Part shown: positions 47,244 through 55,161 of the stretch, in pieces
How positions within the stretch are numbered: the stretch's first letter is position 1
Layout: every line of letters starts with the position of its first letter
NCBI RefSeq assembly: GCF_018860975.1
Contig: NZ_JAHKQI010000008.1
Span: 533,550 to 597,549, forward strand
Length of the DNA stretch: 64,000 nt
Reading direction: 5' to 3'
Origin: Lentibacter algarum
GTDB taxonomy: Bacteria; Pseudomonadota; Alphaproteobacteria; Rhodobacterales; Rhodobacteraceae
The notes under the pieces: generated by a model
The model's input: only the letters and a program-made list of their open reading frames with translations
Databases searched by the model: none
What the model was told of the DNA's origin: nothing
Made by a program: the position numbers and the translations under genes

Positions 47244-47419
47244 TATCCGTCCCTCAATATGTTGTTGTTTTGAAGGAAGCATAACGCTTTCTATAGAGCA
47301 AATCCAGTGACGATATCGACGTTATGCTGGCACAATCAGGCAAAATTGCTTCCCTTGCCGCCCAAAGGCAGCTATGAATTTTGCCACAATTCTAGCAATC
47401 TTTGGGGGATATCATAGAC

Positions 47420-47608
47420 ATGAACAAAATTCTCATTGCAACGGCATTTGCAGCGTCGCTCACAGCCAGCACGTCCTTCGCAGGCGGCCTTGCCGATCCG
47501 GTCGTCGAGCAAGACATCATTGTGGCGGATGCAGCAGCTTCCTCATCATCAGGCTCAGCGCTTGTTGCGTTACTTGCACTCACGCTTGTGATCCCAATTC
47601 TCGACTAA
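47420..47608 (+). CDS. Small exported protein with signal peptide and C-terminal hydrophobic end
   Basis: 62 residues: signal peptide MNKILIATAFAASLTASTSFAG with likely cleavage after SFA, a short acidic middle (LADPVVEQDIIVADAA), a Ser run, and a hydrophobic tail GSALVALLALTLVIPILD. As I recall, very similar short proteins are common in Rhodobacterales and are sometimes misnamed ferrochelatase; there is no ferrochelatase domain. The tail could insert in a membrane. GGGGG lies upstream of ATG 47420. Confidence 0.7.
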   Translation: MNKILIATAFAASLTASTSFAGGLADPVVEQDIIVADAAASSSSGSALVALLALTLVIPILD

Positions 47609-47624
47609 TTAGATAGTCCACCAA

Positions 47625-47655
47625 GCAAAAACGCCGCCTCTTTCGGGGCGGCGTT
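47625..47655 (-). terminator. Terminator after lon
   Basis: On the minus strand AACGCCGCC...GGCGGCGTT is followed by TTTTGC. The plus side has no strong T-run, so it mainly serves lon. Confidence 0.8.
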
Positions 47656-47676
47656 CTCAATTCAAAACGGCTTAAG

Positions 47677-50082
47677 TTAGTGCGCAGTAGCGCCTTCGCT
47701 ACGATCATTGGCAAGACGGGCCGCAGCGGCGGCTTCTTCCGCGGCTTCATCCCATTCGATCGGCTCGGGCGCTTCGCTGAGGGCCAGTTTCAAGACTTCG
47801 CTCACATGTGTCACAGGGATGATCTTCAACCCTTCCTTCACATTGTCAGGAATATCCACGAGGTCTTTCTCGTTCTCTTCCGGAATGAGCACTGTCTTGA
47901 TGCCCCCCCGCAATGCAGCCAACAGCTTCTCTTTGAGGCCACCGATCGGCATCGCATTGCCGCGCAGGGAAACCTCCCCCGTCATCGCGATATCCTTGCG
48001 CACCGGAATGCCAGTGAGCACCGAGACGATCGAAGTGACCATCGCCAAACCGGCACTTGGCCCGTCTTTCGGCGTCGCACCGTCTGGCACGTGAACGTGG
48101 ATGTCCCACTTGTCAAACTTCGGCGGCTTCACCCCGATCTCTGGCGCAATAGAGCGCACATAAGAGCTCGCCGCTTCGATGCTTTCTTTCATAACATCAC
48201 CAAGTTTGCCTGTGGTCTTCATCCGGCCCTTGCCTGGCAGGCGCAGCGCTTCGATGTTAAGCAGTTCCCCGCCAACGCTGGTATAAGCCAGCCCCGTGAC
48301 AACGCCAACTTGGTCTTGCTCTTCAGCAAGGCCATAGCGGAACTTGCGCACCCCGAGGAAGTCATCAAGGTTGTCGCTTGATACCGACACGCTGTCAGCC
48401 TCGCCCTTAACGATCATCGTCACAGCCTTACGCGCAACCTTGGCGATCTCACGCTCAAGGTTCCGCACACCAGCCTCGCGGGTGTAGTAACGCACCATAT
48501 CTGTCAGCGCTTCGTCCGCCAGCGAAAACTCCTTGGGCTTCAAGCCGTGGTTTTTCACTTGCTTTTCAACAAGATGCTGCTTGGCAATCTCCCGCTTTTC
48601 GTCTTCCGTGTAGCCCGACAGAGGAATGATCTCCATGCGGTCAAGCAAAGGCCCTGGCATGTTGTAGCTGTTTGACGTGGTCAAAAACATGACATTGCTC
48701 AGGTCGTATTCAACCTCGAGATAGTGATCAACGAAGGAGCTATTTTGCTCTGGGTCAAGCACTTCAAGCATCGCGCTCGCCGGATCACCACGGAAGTCCT
48801 GCCCCATCTTGTCGATTTCATCGAGCAAGATCAGCGGGTTGGTTGTCTTGGCCTTTTTCAGCGCCTGGATAATCTTACCCGGCATCGAGCCGATGTAAGT
48901 ACGGCGGTGACCGCGAATTTCGCTCTCGTCACGCACACCACCGAGCGAGATGCGAATGAACTCACGCCCCGTCGCCTTGGCAACCGACTTGCCGAGGCTG
49001 GTCTTACCAACACCGGGAGGGCCAACAAGGCACATGATCGGGCCTTTAAGCTTTTTGGAGCGTTGCTGCACCGCAAGATATTCGACAATGCGTTCCTTAA
49101 CCTTTTCAAGCCCGTAGTGATCACCGTCCAAGATCGCTTCAGCGCGGCCAAGGTCTTTCTTTACACGGCTTTTCACGCCCCAAGGGATGCTCAACATCCA
49201 GTCAAGGTAGTTGCGCACAACAGTCGCCTCGGCCGACATCGGGCTCATGTTCTTGAGCTTCTTCAGCTCGGCTTCGGCCTTTTCCTTGGCCTCTTTTGAC
49301 AGCTTGGTCGCAGCTACTTTCGCTTCAAGCTCAGCCAGCTCGCCCTCGCCCTCTTCGCCGTCGCCAAGCTCCTTCTGGATCGCTTTCATTTGCTCGTTGA
49401 GATAATACTCACGTTGCGTGCGTTCCATCTGGGTTTTGACGCGGGTTTTGATCTTCTTCTCGACACTCAGAACGCTCATCTCGCCCTGCATCAGGCCAAA
49501 GACCTTCTCAAGACGCTCGCTTACATCAAGCGTCTGCAAAAGCTCCTGCTTCTGGTCAACTTCAACACCAAGGTGTCCGGCAACCAAGTCAGCCAGCTTT
49601 TCGGGCTCTTGCGCCTCGCCAACCGCCGTAAGCGCTTCCTCGGGAATGTTCTTGCGCACTTTCGCGTAGCGCTCGAACTCGTTGCCGACAGAGCGCAACA
49701 AAGCTTCTACTGTGGTTTCATCGCCCAGTATTTCATCAAGCTGCTCGGCGCTGGCTTCAAAAAACTCCGGATTGTCAAGAAACCCTGTGATAACAACGCG
49801 CTGCACGCCCTCCACAAGCACTTTAACTGTACCATCAGGCAGCTTCAAAAGCTGCAAGACATTGGCCAGAACGCCAGTCGTGTAGATACCGTCCGTGTCG
49901 GGGTCATCTTCTCCCGGGTCAATCTGCGCTGACAACAAAATCTGTTTGCCGTCATTCATCACTTCTTCCAGCGCCCTGACAGACTTTTCTCGTCCGACAA
50001 ACAGCGGCACGATCATATGTGGGAAAACCACGATATCGCGCAAAGGAAGCACTGGGTATGATGCGTTGAGTTGCTCTTGCAT
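47677..50082 (-). CDS. lon: ATP-dependent protease Lon
   Basis: Homohexameric AAA+ protease clearing damaged and short-lived regulatory proteins. The 801 residues contain the N-terminal substrate domain (YPVLPLRDIVVFPHMIVPLFVGR), Walker A GPPGVGKTSLG near residue 355, Walker B ILLDEIDKM, and the protease domain with catalytic Ser 676 in DGPSAGLAMV and the paired Lys in GGLKEKLLAALRGG. The tail is acidic and Ala-rich. ATG 50082 is used. I could not identify a clear heat-shock promoter in the 286-base gap. Confidence 0.97.
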   Translation of the reverse strand: MQEQLNASYPVLPLRDIVVFPHMIVPLFVGREKSVRALEEVMNDGKQILLSAQIDPGEDDPDTDGIYTTGVLANVLQLLKLPDGTVKVLVEGVQRVVITGFLDNPEFFEASAEQLDEILGDETTVEALLRSVGNEFERYAKVRKNIPEEALTAVGEAQEPEKLADLVAGHLGVEVDQKQELLQTLDVSERLEKVFGLMQGEMSVLSVEKKIKTRVKTQMERTQREYYLNEQMKAIQKELGDGEEGEGELAELEAKVAATKLSKEAKEKAEAELKKLKNMSPMSAEATVVRNYLDWMLSIPWGVKSRVKKDLGRAEAILDGDHYGLEKVKERIVEYLAVQQRSKKLKGPIMCLVGPPGVGKTSLGKSVAKATGREFIRISLGGVRDESEIRGHRRTYIGSMPGKIIQALKKAKTTNPLILLDEIDKMGQDFRGDPASAMLEVLDPEQNSSFVDHYLEVEYDLSNVMFLTTSNSYNMPGPLLDRMEIIPLSGYTEDEKREIAKQHLVEKQVKNHGLKPKEFSLADEALTDMVRYYTREAGVRNLEREIAKVARKAVTMIVKGEADSVSVSSDNLDDFLGVRKFRYGLAEEQDQVGVVTGLAYTSVGGELLNIEALRLPGKGRMKTTGKLGDVMKESIEAASSYVRSIAPEIGVKPPKFDKWDIHVHVPDGATPKDGPSAGLAMVTSIVSVLTGIPVRKDIAMTGEVSLRGNAMPIGGLKEKLLAALRGGIKTVLIPEENEKDLVDIPDNVKEGLKIIPVTHVSEVLKLALSEAPEPIEWDEAAEEAAAAARLANDRSEGATAH

Positions 50083-50284
50083 GCTCTATATCCTGTATTT
50101 GGGCAAAGCCTCGCGCCCCTCATATGAGGCAGCTCCAAGGCCTTCCGCGTTTATAGAAGGTTAACTTGGGCTTTGCCTGCGCCTCTTTCAACCTGTGTTT
50201 TCGCTAAAATGCCTGTGCTGGCGGCTTTGGGCAAGCTGCAAATGTGTTCGTTTGGCGATAATACCTTAACTGAGTGGTGTTTGT

Positions 50285-50295
50285 TGACAAAGTCA
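50285..50295. promoter_or_regulatory. Small palindrome TGAC-AAA-GTCA before the Fe-S genes
   Basis: TGACAAAGTCA is a perfect 11-base palindrome 74 bases before the SufT-like ATG. Its place before Fe-S assembly genes invites an iron or Fe-S regulator, but the site is short and could be chance. The rest of the gap between lon and this point shows no gene. Confidence 0.25.
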
Positions 50296-50368
50296 GTTTT
50301 CGGCGGCCCTTTACGTGGCCAAGTCAAATCCCTATATATTTGCTAAGGAATACCAGAAAGCATCCGAC

Positions 50369-50743
50369 ATGACTGATATGAGCAATCCAAGCACCGGCCC
50401 CATCGAGGGCACACCGCTGATCCCCCCTTCAAGCACAGAGCATCCGCTTTATGAGCAGATGGTTGAAGCCTGCCGCACGGTCTATGACCCTGAAATTCCA
50501 GTGAATATCTATGATCTCGGGTTAATCTATACCATCGAGATCAATGATCAGAACGATGTTTCGGTTGCTATGTCGCTCACCGCACCGGGCTGCCCTGTTG
50601 CCGGAGAAATGCCAGGGTGGGTCGCGGAAGCAATCGAACCGATAGCTGGCGTCAAAAGTGTCGATGTCGAGCTCGTCTGGTCACCGCCTTGGGGCATGGA
50701 CATGATGTCCGATGAAGCACGCCTTGAACTCGGTTTTATGTAA
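50369..50743 (+). CDS. SufT-like Fe-S maturation protein (DUF59/MIP18)
   Basis: 124 residues from ATG 50369. The DUF59 domain is clear: YEQMVEACRTVYDPEIPVNIYDLGLIYTIEI with the conserved Asp-Pro-Glu, VAMSLTAPGCPVAGEMPGWVAEAI with the reactive Cys, and VELVWSPPWGMDMMSDEARLELGF at the end. Relatives (SufT, PaaD) help mature Fe-S proteins. The gene is followed after 28 bases by an A-type carrier, strengthening that role. An upstream GTG (50315) would add 18 residues; it is less family-like. Confidence 0.85.
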   Translation: MTDMSNPSTGPIEGTPLIPPSSTEHPLYEQMVEACRTVYDPEIPVNIYDLGLIYTIEINDQNDVSVAMSLTAPGCPVAGEMPGWVAEAIEPIAGVKSVDVELVWSPPWGMDMMSDEARLELGFM

Positions 50744-50771
50744 TATAACAGACTACTAAAGGACGAAACTC

Positions 50772-51167
50772 ATGTTTGGCATTCCCGGAAAGCAAGCTGT
50801 CACCATGACAGAAGCCGCCGCCGCACAGATATGCAAGCTGATGGCTGCTAAAGGCCATAAGGGCTTGCGGATTGGCGTCAAGAAAGGCGGATGCGCGGGG
50901 ATGGAATACACGATGGATTACGTCGATGAAGTCGCCGAACATGACGAACTCGTCGAGGAAAACGGCGCTCGCATCATGATCGCTCCAATGGCGCAGATGT
51001 TCTTGTTTGGCACTGAAGTGGACTATGAAGTCTCGCTGCTTGAAAGCGGCTTCAAGTTCAACAACCCCAACGTTGAAGACGCTTGTGGTTGTGGTGAATC
51101 AATCAAGTTCAAAGGCGTTGACGAACTCGCCCTACCCGAGCTGAAACTGCCGGACAACAACGCATAA
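50772..51167 (+). CDS. A-type iron-sulfur carrier (SufA/IscA family)
   Basis: 131 residues with the three conserved cysteines of A-type carriers: one in VKKGGCAGMEYTMDYV and two in the C-terminal EDACGCGESIKF. It receives and hands on Fe-S clusters to apoproteins. GGACGAAA lies before the ATG. Its stop overlaps the TfoX start by one base (TAATG), suggesting coupling. With the SufT-like gene it forms a partial Suf module; sufBCDS are not in this window. Confidence 0.9.
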   Translation: MFGIPGKQAVTMTEAAAAQICKLMAAKGHKGLRIGVKKGGCAGMEYTMDYVDEVAEHDELVEENGARIMIAPMAQMFLFGTEVDYEVSLLESGFKFNNPNVEDACGCGESIKFKGVDELALPELKLPDNNA

Positions 51168-51493
51168 TGGCCGTATCTGACGAGCAAATTGAGCAAATCA
51201 AAGACATGTTCGCGGATCTCGGCGGCCTCAGCACCCGAAAGATGATGGGTGGCCTCGCGATCTACCATGAAGGCACTGTGTTTGCCCTGCTGCACTCCTC
51301 CGGACAGTTGTATCTTAAAGGCGCCGATGGCTACGGCGAAGAGCTGGAAGCCCTTGGCAGCACGCGCTGGTCATATCAAAAGAAAGATAGCGGCAAAGAA
51401 GTGAAAATGCCGTATTGGACGTTGCCTGAAAGTGCGCTCGATGATCCAGAGGAAGCTTGCACCCTCGCCCGCGCCGCTCTGGCTAGGCTTTAG
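51167..51493 (+). CDS. TfoX N-terminal domain protein
   Basis: 108 residues matching the TfoX N-terminal domain: MFADLGGLSTRKMMGGLAIYHEGTVFALLHSSGQLYLKG, then SYQKKDSGKEVKMPYWTLPESALDDPEEACTLARAAL. The C-terminal helix-hairpin domain of full TfoX/Sxy is missing, as in many alphaproteobacteria. In E. coli the full protein is a competence co-activator of CRP; here the role is unknown. It shares one base with the Fe-S carrier gene upstream and overlaps the facing racemase gene by 11 bases. Confidence 0.85.
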   Translation: MAVSDEQIEQIKDMFADLGGLSTRKMMGGLAIYHEGTVFALLHSSGQLYLKGADGYGEELEALGSTRWSYQKKDSGKEVKMPYWTLPESALDDPEEACTLARAALARL

Positions 51494-52073
51494 CGCGCAA
51501 CACCTTCGCCGCCTCGCTTGGCGTCGTAAACACGCGCAAGCCCTTGGCCTCAAGCAAAGGCGCGGCTACAGCCATTGAAGCCTGTGCCAACACCACCGCA
51601 TCAAAGCCGCTTTCCGCCTCTACTGTGCGGGCAATTTCTGCCGCATATCCCTGCATATCCCCCGCCTCAAACCGCTCCCACGCGGCCTCGCACAAGAGCA
51701 CTTTCCCCCGCCCGTTTCCGGCAAGTCTATCAAACAATGCAAGCGTTGCACTCCGCGTGCTCTCAAGACAAATCGCCAGCAAAACCTGCCCGGTCACGGC
51801 CTCAGCGGCGGCTTGCATGGCAGGCGTATCCACGCGTAAAACCGGAGCCTTTACCAGCGCCCCCAACGTCGAGCAGGTGCACATCACCGCATCATGTTTT
51901 TCCATCAGCTGCGATAGTTCCGCCGTCACGTTGTCGCGCACAGCCTCAACGCCCAACTTCCGGGCCTGCTCAAGCAACTCAGGGCGCACAATATGTTCAA
52001 GTTCCAGCTCCGGCAACAAGGCCTCAAACGTCGCGATATGCACCTCCGCCGTGTGGAGGAAGCCAACCGACAT
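51483..52073 (-). CDS. Asp/Glu racemase-superfamily protein
   Basis: 196 residues of the aspartate/glutamate/hydantoin racemase fold. The first half has VMCTCSTLGALV with Cys 65 and Cys 67, the first acid-base cysteine region. In the second half the matching motif reads AVVLAQASMAVAAP, with no cysteine, so a two-Cys racemase mechanism is doubtful and a decarboxylase-like or one-base reaction is possible. Substrate unknown. It begins inside the stop of the upstream oxygenase gene (TGATG), so the two are coupled and may act on the same molecule. Confidence 0.78.
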   Translation of the reverse strand: MSVGFLHTAEVHIATFEALLPELELEHIVRPELLEQARKLGVEAVRDNVTAELSQLMEKHDAVMCTCSTLGALVKAPVLRVDTPAMQAAAEAVTGQVLLAICLESTRSATLALFDRLAGNGRGKVLLCEAAWERFEAGDMQGYAAEIARTVEAESGFDAVVLAQASMAVAAPLLEAKGLRVFTTPSEAAKVLRAKA

Positions 52074-52987
52074 CAGCCCTTCCCCTTTTGCAAATGCAAG
52101 TAAGTCTCGTCATAGCGCTTGGTCAGGTAATCTCCCGCCGACACGGGCGCTTGCCCCTCAGCCGAGACATCGGTGTCGTAGTTCGGGTTGAAGAACATCG
52201 GCACCGAAATACGCTCGTCGCCGGTTCCGACAACGCGATGTAAAGTCGCCTTTACTGCCCCGCCCGACCACATTTGCAACATTTCACCGAAGTTGATCAC
52301 AAATTCACCGGGCCGCACCTCAACAGCATGCCATTCTCCGTTCGCGGCCTTCACCTCAAGGCCCGCTGTGCCGTCGCCAGTTAGTAAAGTAAGGCAGCCG
52401 TAGTCGGAATGCGCGGCAATGCCGAAGTCTTTATCGCCCGCCCAGTCAGGCCTTGCTGGATAGTAATTGCCGCGCAAAAGTGCCATCGGGCTGCTGAACT
52501 TGTCATCAAAGAAGGTCGCGTCACGGCCAATGATGCCAGCAATTTCCGCCAGAATCTCGCGGCATAAGCTGATCGCTTTGCCGTAGTAATCCTGCACAGT
52601 CTGCGCGAAACCCACCGGCATTTCCGGCCAAAGATTCTCGCCATAAACCAGTAATCCGCTGTCGCTCAGCGCATCGCCATCTGGCAGTTGGTAGCCACAG
52701 TCAAACACTTCCTTATAGTCGGGGTTGGCCTTAGGATCGACCCGCTCGGAACCGCCAGCCCCCCAGCCACGATTCGAACCGGTAAGTGCCATATTGACTT
52801 GTTGTTTGCTTTCAACGGGCAACTTAAAGAATGACCTGTAAGCACTTATAATAGCGTCAATTTCAGGCTTATCCACAGAAGTATTCACAACTTGCAAAAA
52901 GCCCGTTTCGAGCACACCGCGCCGCAAAACTTCGCGGGCTGTTACGTCGCCCGAAGTAAGCGCCGCAAAATCCAGTTTCTCGATCAC
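52073..52987 (-). CDS. 2-oxoglutarate/Fe(II) oxygenase, isopenicillin N synthase family
   Basis: 304 residues from GTG 52987, with GGGAGG 7 bases upstream. The iron ligands are His 193 and Asp 195 (AAHSDYGCLTLL) and His 250 (ATLHRVVG); Arg 259 in RISVPMFFNPNYD is the 2-oxoglutarate anchor. The N-terminal DIOX_N part is also recognisable (VLRRGVLETGFLQVVNTSV). The family covers many oxidations of amino acids and peptides and the substrate cannot be read off. It is coupled to the racemase-like gene, and a 16-base palindrome lies between it and tpiA. Confidence 0.88.
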   Translation of the reverse strand: MIEKLDFAALTSGDVTAREVLRRGVLETGFLQVVNTSVDKPEIDAIISAYRSFFKLPVESKQQVNMALTGSNRGWGAGGSERVDPKANPDYKEVFDCGYQLPDGDALSDSGLLVYGENLWPEMPVGFAQTVQDYYGKAISLCREILAEIAGIIGRDATFFDDKFSSPMALLRGNYYPARPDWAGDKDFGIAAHSDYGCLTLLTGDGTAGLEVKAANGEWHAVEVRPGEFVINFGEMLQMWSGGAVKATLHRVVGTGDERISVPMFFNPNYDTDVSAEGQAPVSAGDYLTKRYDETYLHLQKGKG

Positions 52988-53029
52988 CAAACACCCTCCC
53001 AAACTTGCTGTTCGCCTTTCTAACGCAAC

Positions 53030-53045
53030 CTTGCAAGCTTGCAAG
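53030..53045. promoter_or_regulatory. 16-base palindrome between the oxygenase gene and tpiA
   Basis: CTTGCAAG occurs twice in tandem, making a perfect 16-base palindrome that includes TTGCA-AGCT-TGCAA. It lies 43 bases before the oxygenase start and 72 before tpiA. Its core has the same arms and spacing as the two sites in the valine cluster. Confidence 0.5.
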
Positions 53046-53116
53046 TAGGCCACGAAGTTATTGGCCCCGCCGCGACTTCCTGATACTCCAGAGACAACAC
53101 CAGAAGGAGACGCTGA

Positions 53117-53857
53117 ATGCGCCGCAAACTTGCCGCCGGAAACTGGAAGATGAATGGCCTCTCGGGGCAACTCACCGAGCTTGAAGCCTTGGCAGAGGCA
53201 CATCCGAAACCCGCTGTTGACGTGTTGATTTGCCCGCCAGTGACCTTGCTCGCAACGGCGGCACGCCAATGCCCCTTCGACATTGGAGCGCAGGATTGTC
53301 ACGCCAACGCCTCTGGCGCCCACACAGGCGACGTATCGGCTGAAATGTTACGTGACGTCGGCGCAAAGGCGGTGATCGTCGGGCATTCCGAGCGCCGCGA
53401 AAGTTATGACGAGCACTCCGATATCGTGCGCGCCAAAGCCCGCGCAGCGCAACAAGCGGGGCTTATGGCCATCGTTTGTATGGGCGAAAGTCTTGCCCAA
53501 CGCGAGGCGCAAAACACTCTTGATATCATCGGCGGGCAGCTCGCAGGCTCGGTTCCTGACAACGCAACGGCTGAAAATCTTGTGATCGCCTATGAACCCA
53601 TCTGGGCGATTGGCACAGGCCTTGTGCCCAGCCTCGCACAGATCGGCGAGGTGCATGGCTTCATTCGCGCCCGTCTTGAGCGCCGCTTTGGCGCAGGTGT
53701 CGGCCGCGGTGTGCGCATCCTTTACGGCGGTTCCGTCAAGCCTGACAACGCCGCTGAAATTTTTCAAGTGCCCGACGTAGACGGCGCGCTGGTTGGCGGA
53801 GCCTCCCTCAAAGCAGCCGATTTCTCGCCGATTATCAACGCTTTGGAAGGCGCTTGA
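53117..53857 (+). CDS. tpiA: Triose-phosphate isomerase
   Basis: Interconverts dihydroxyacetone phosphate and glyceraldehyde 3-phosphate. The 246-residue barrel has all catalytic residues: Lys 11 in GNWKMNG, His 90 in [11 protein letters not shown] and Glu 160 in [11 protein letters not shown], with the phosphate-binding [13 protein letters not shown] and [21 protein letters not shown] precedes the ATG. It is a single gene, divergent from the oxygenase. Confidence 0.97.
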   Translation: MRRKLAAGNWKMNGLSGQLTELEALAEAHPKPAVDVLICPPVTLLATAARQCPFDIGAQDCHANASGAHTGDVSAEMLRDVGAKAVIVGHSERRESYDEHSDIVRAKARAAQQAGLMAIVCMGESLAQREAQNTLDIIGGQLAGSVPDNATAENLVIAYEPIWAIGTGLVPSLAQIGEVHGFIRARLERRFGAGVGRGVRILYGGSVKPDNAAEIFQVPDVDGALVGGASLKAADFSPIINALEGA

Positions 53858-53935
53858 ACGGAGTGTTTCGTAACCTCGCCTAGGCTTATCCTGAAGATTT
53901 GTCTAAAATTTACTGGTTTACCGAGGGGAATCGTT

Positions 53936-55090
53936 ATGAATACCGTTTTGTTGCTCTTTGCTGCCATGCTCATTCCACTGTTTGAAGGCCGTGATGACAC
54001 AGAAGCCGACACCGCGTCAGATGCAGAAGCAGACGCTGTTATCCCGACAGATGAAAACACCGATGATGACACCGAAGGTGAGCCAGTCGCAGAGCTCAGT
54101 GCCGCATCCGACGCAAGCGGTGCGCCTGTTGTGCAAGGCAACGACGCTGACAACAGCCTAACGCAAACCTCGATCATGGATTTCATCACCGGTGATGCAA
54201 CACTTACCGCGGCCCCTGCTGGCACTGTTGCGGTCAACGCGGGCGCAGGCGATGACACCGTTGATGCCGGCCTTCTTGATACGCCTGTCGTGCGCGGCGA
54301 AGCGGGCGACGATGTGTTAACCGGCAGCTTGTTTCAGGGCAACGGCGTCGCTGCACTTGAAGGTGGTGAAGGTAACGACACCATCACAGGCACAGTTTCC
54401 GACATTTCCGGAGGCGCCGGCGATGACGTTCTCACGGGCAGCGGCAGCGGCGAAAGTGGCGAAACCGGCGCGATCAGTGGTGGCCTGGGCAATGACACGA
54501 TCAGCGTCGGGTTACTCGGCAATGCAGCTGGCGACGAAGGCAACGACACGATCACCGTGACGGGCCTTAACGCAACAGCCGACGGCGGCGCAGGCGATGA
54601 CAACCTCACTTTCGCCTACAGCGAAACAACCGAGGCAATGCCGACTGCCACAAGCCCAATCCCCGCGCTCGACACAGGTGTTGAGCTTACGGGCGGCGAA
54701 GGCGCAGATAACTTCGTCCTGAGCGGTGTTTTTGAAGAGATCGACCCGGCAACAAGCGCGTCACCTGCCCTGTTTGCCACGATCACCGATCTCGATTTGA
54801 CGGAAGACGTGATCGCAATCAATTTTGATTTGGGCACCAACTCGCTCTTGGGCACAGACGGTGTTGAAACATTCAACAAAGACATCAGCTTTGTCAGCAC
54901 CACCAGTTATGACGACAGCGACAACTTTGATCTGTTGTTCACACTCTCCGGTGAAAACGCTGATGGGGCCTTCAGCCAGAATTTTGTTATCAGGCTGGTC
55001 GGAGACATCGAGTTTGATGATTTGAGCATACAAGAAACAGAGAATGGTCTTGTTATGTCTGCAGGCACACGCGCCATCGAAGTCGCGTAA
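53936..55090 (+). CDS. RTX-like calcium-binding repeat protein with N-terminal hydrophobic anchor
   Basis: 384 very acidic residues. MNTVLLLFAAMLIPLF is a hydrophobic start, followed by 60 Asp/Glu-rich residues. From about residue 100 to 265 there are some eight degenerate GG-x-G-x-D repeats (GAGDDTVDAG, GEAGDDVLTG, GGEGNDTITG, GGAGDDVLTG, GGLGNDTISV, GDEGNDTITV, GGAGDDNLTF, GGEGADNFVL), which form a calcium-stabilised beta roll. The last 110 residues are a distinct strand-rich domain. A type I secretion exporter is not nearby. A likely relic of a relative lies at 22303-22503. Function unknown; surface location inferred. Confidence 0.8.
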   Translation: MNTVLLLFAAMLIPLFEGRDDTEADTASDAEADAVIPTDENTDDDTEGEPVAELSAASDASGAPVVQGNDADNSLTQTSIMDFITGDATLTAAPAGTVAVNAGAGDDTVDAGLLDTPVVRGEAGDDVLTGSLFQGNGVAALEGGEGNDTITGTVSDISGGAGDDVLTGSGSGESGETGAISGGLGNDTISVGLLGNAAGDEGNDTITVTGLNATADGGAGDDNLTFAYSETTEAMPTATSPIPALDTGVELTGGEGADNFVLSGVFEEIDPATSASPALFATITDLDLTEDVIAINFDLGTNSLLGTDGVETFNKDISFVSTTSYDDSDNFDLLFTLSGENADGAFSQNFVIRLVGDIEFDDLSIQETENGLVMSAGTRAIEVA

Positions 55091-55110
55091 CGCGAAGCAG
55101 CTGAAGCAAA

Positions 55111-55147
55111 AAGGGCGGCTCTCATATATGCGAGGGCCGCCTTTTTT
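55111..55147. terminator. Bidirectional terminator between RTX-like gene and dctM
   Basis: AAGGGCGGC and GGCCGCCTT pair with one bulged base and are followed by TTTTTT; on the other strand TTTTTG follows. It fits both facing genes. Confidence 0.8.
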
Positions 55148-55161
55148 GTGTGCCTATACGG

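Noticed and set aside
52869..52877. Perfect DnaA box TTATCCACA
   Set aside because: A single copy inside the oxygenase coding region with no AT-rich stretch, GC-skew evidence or further boxes; not an origin.
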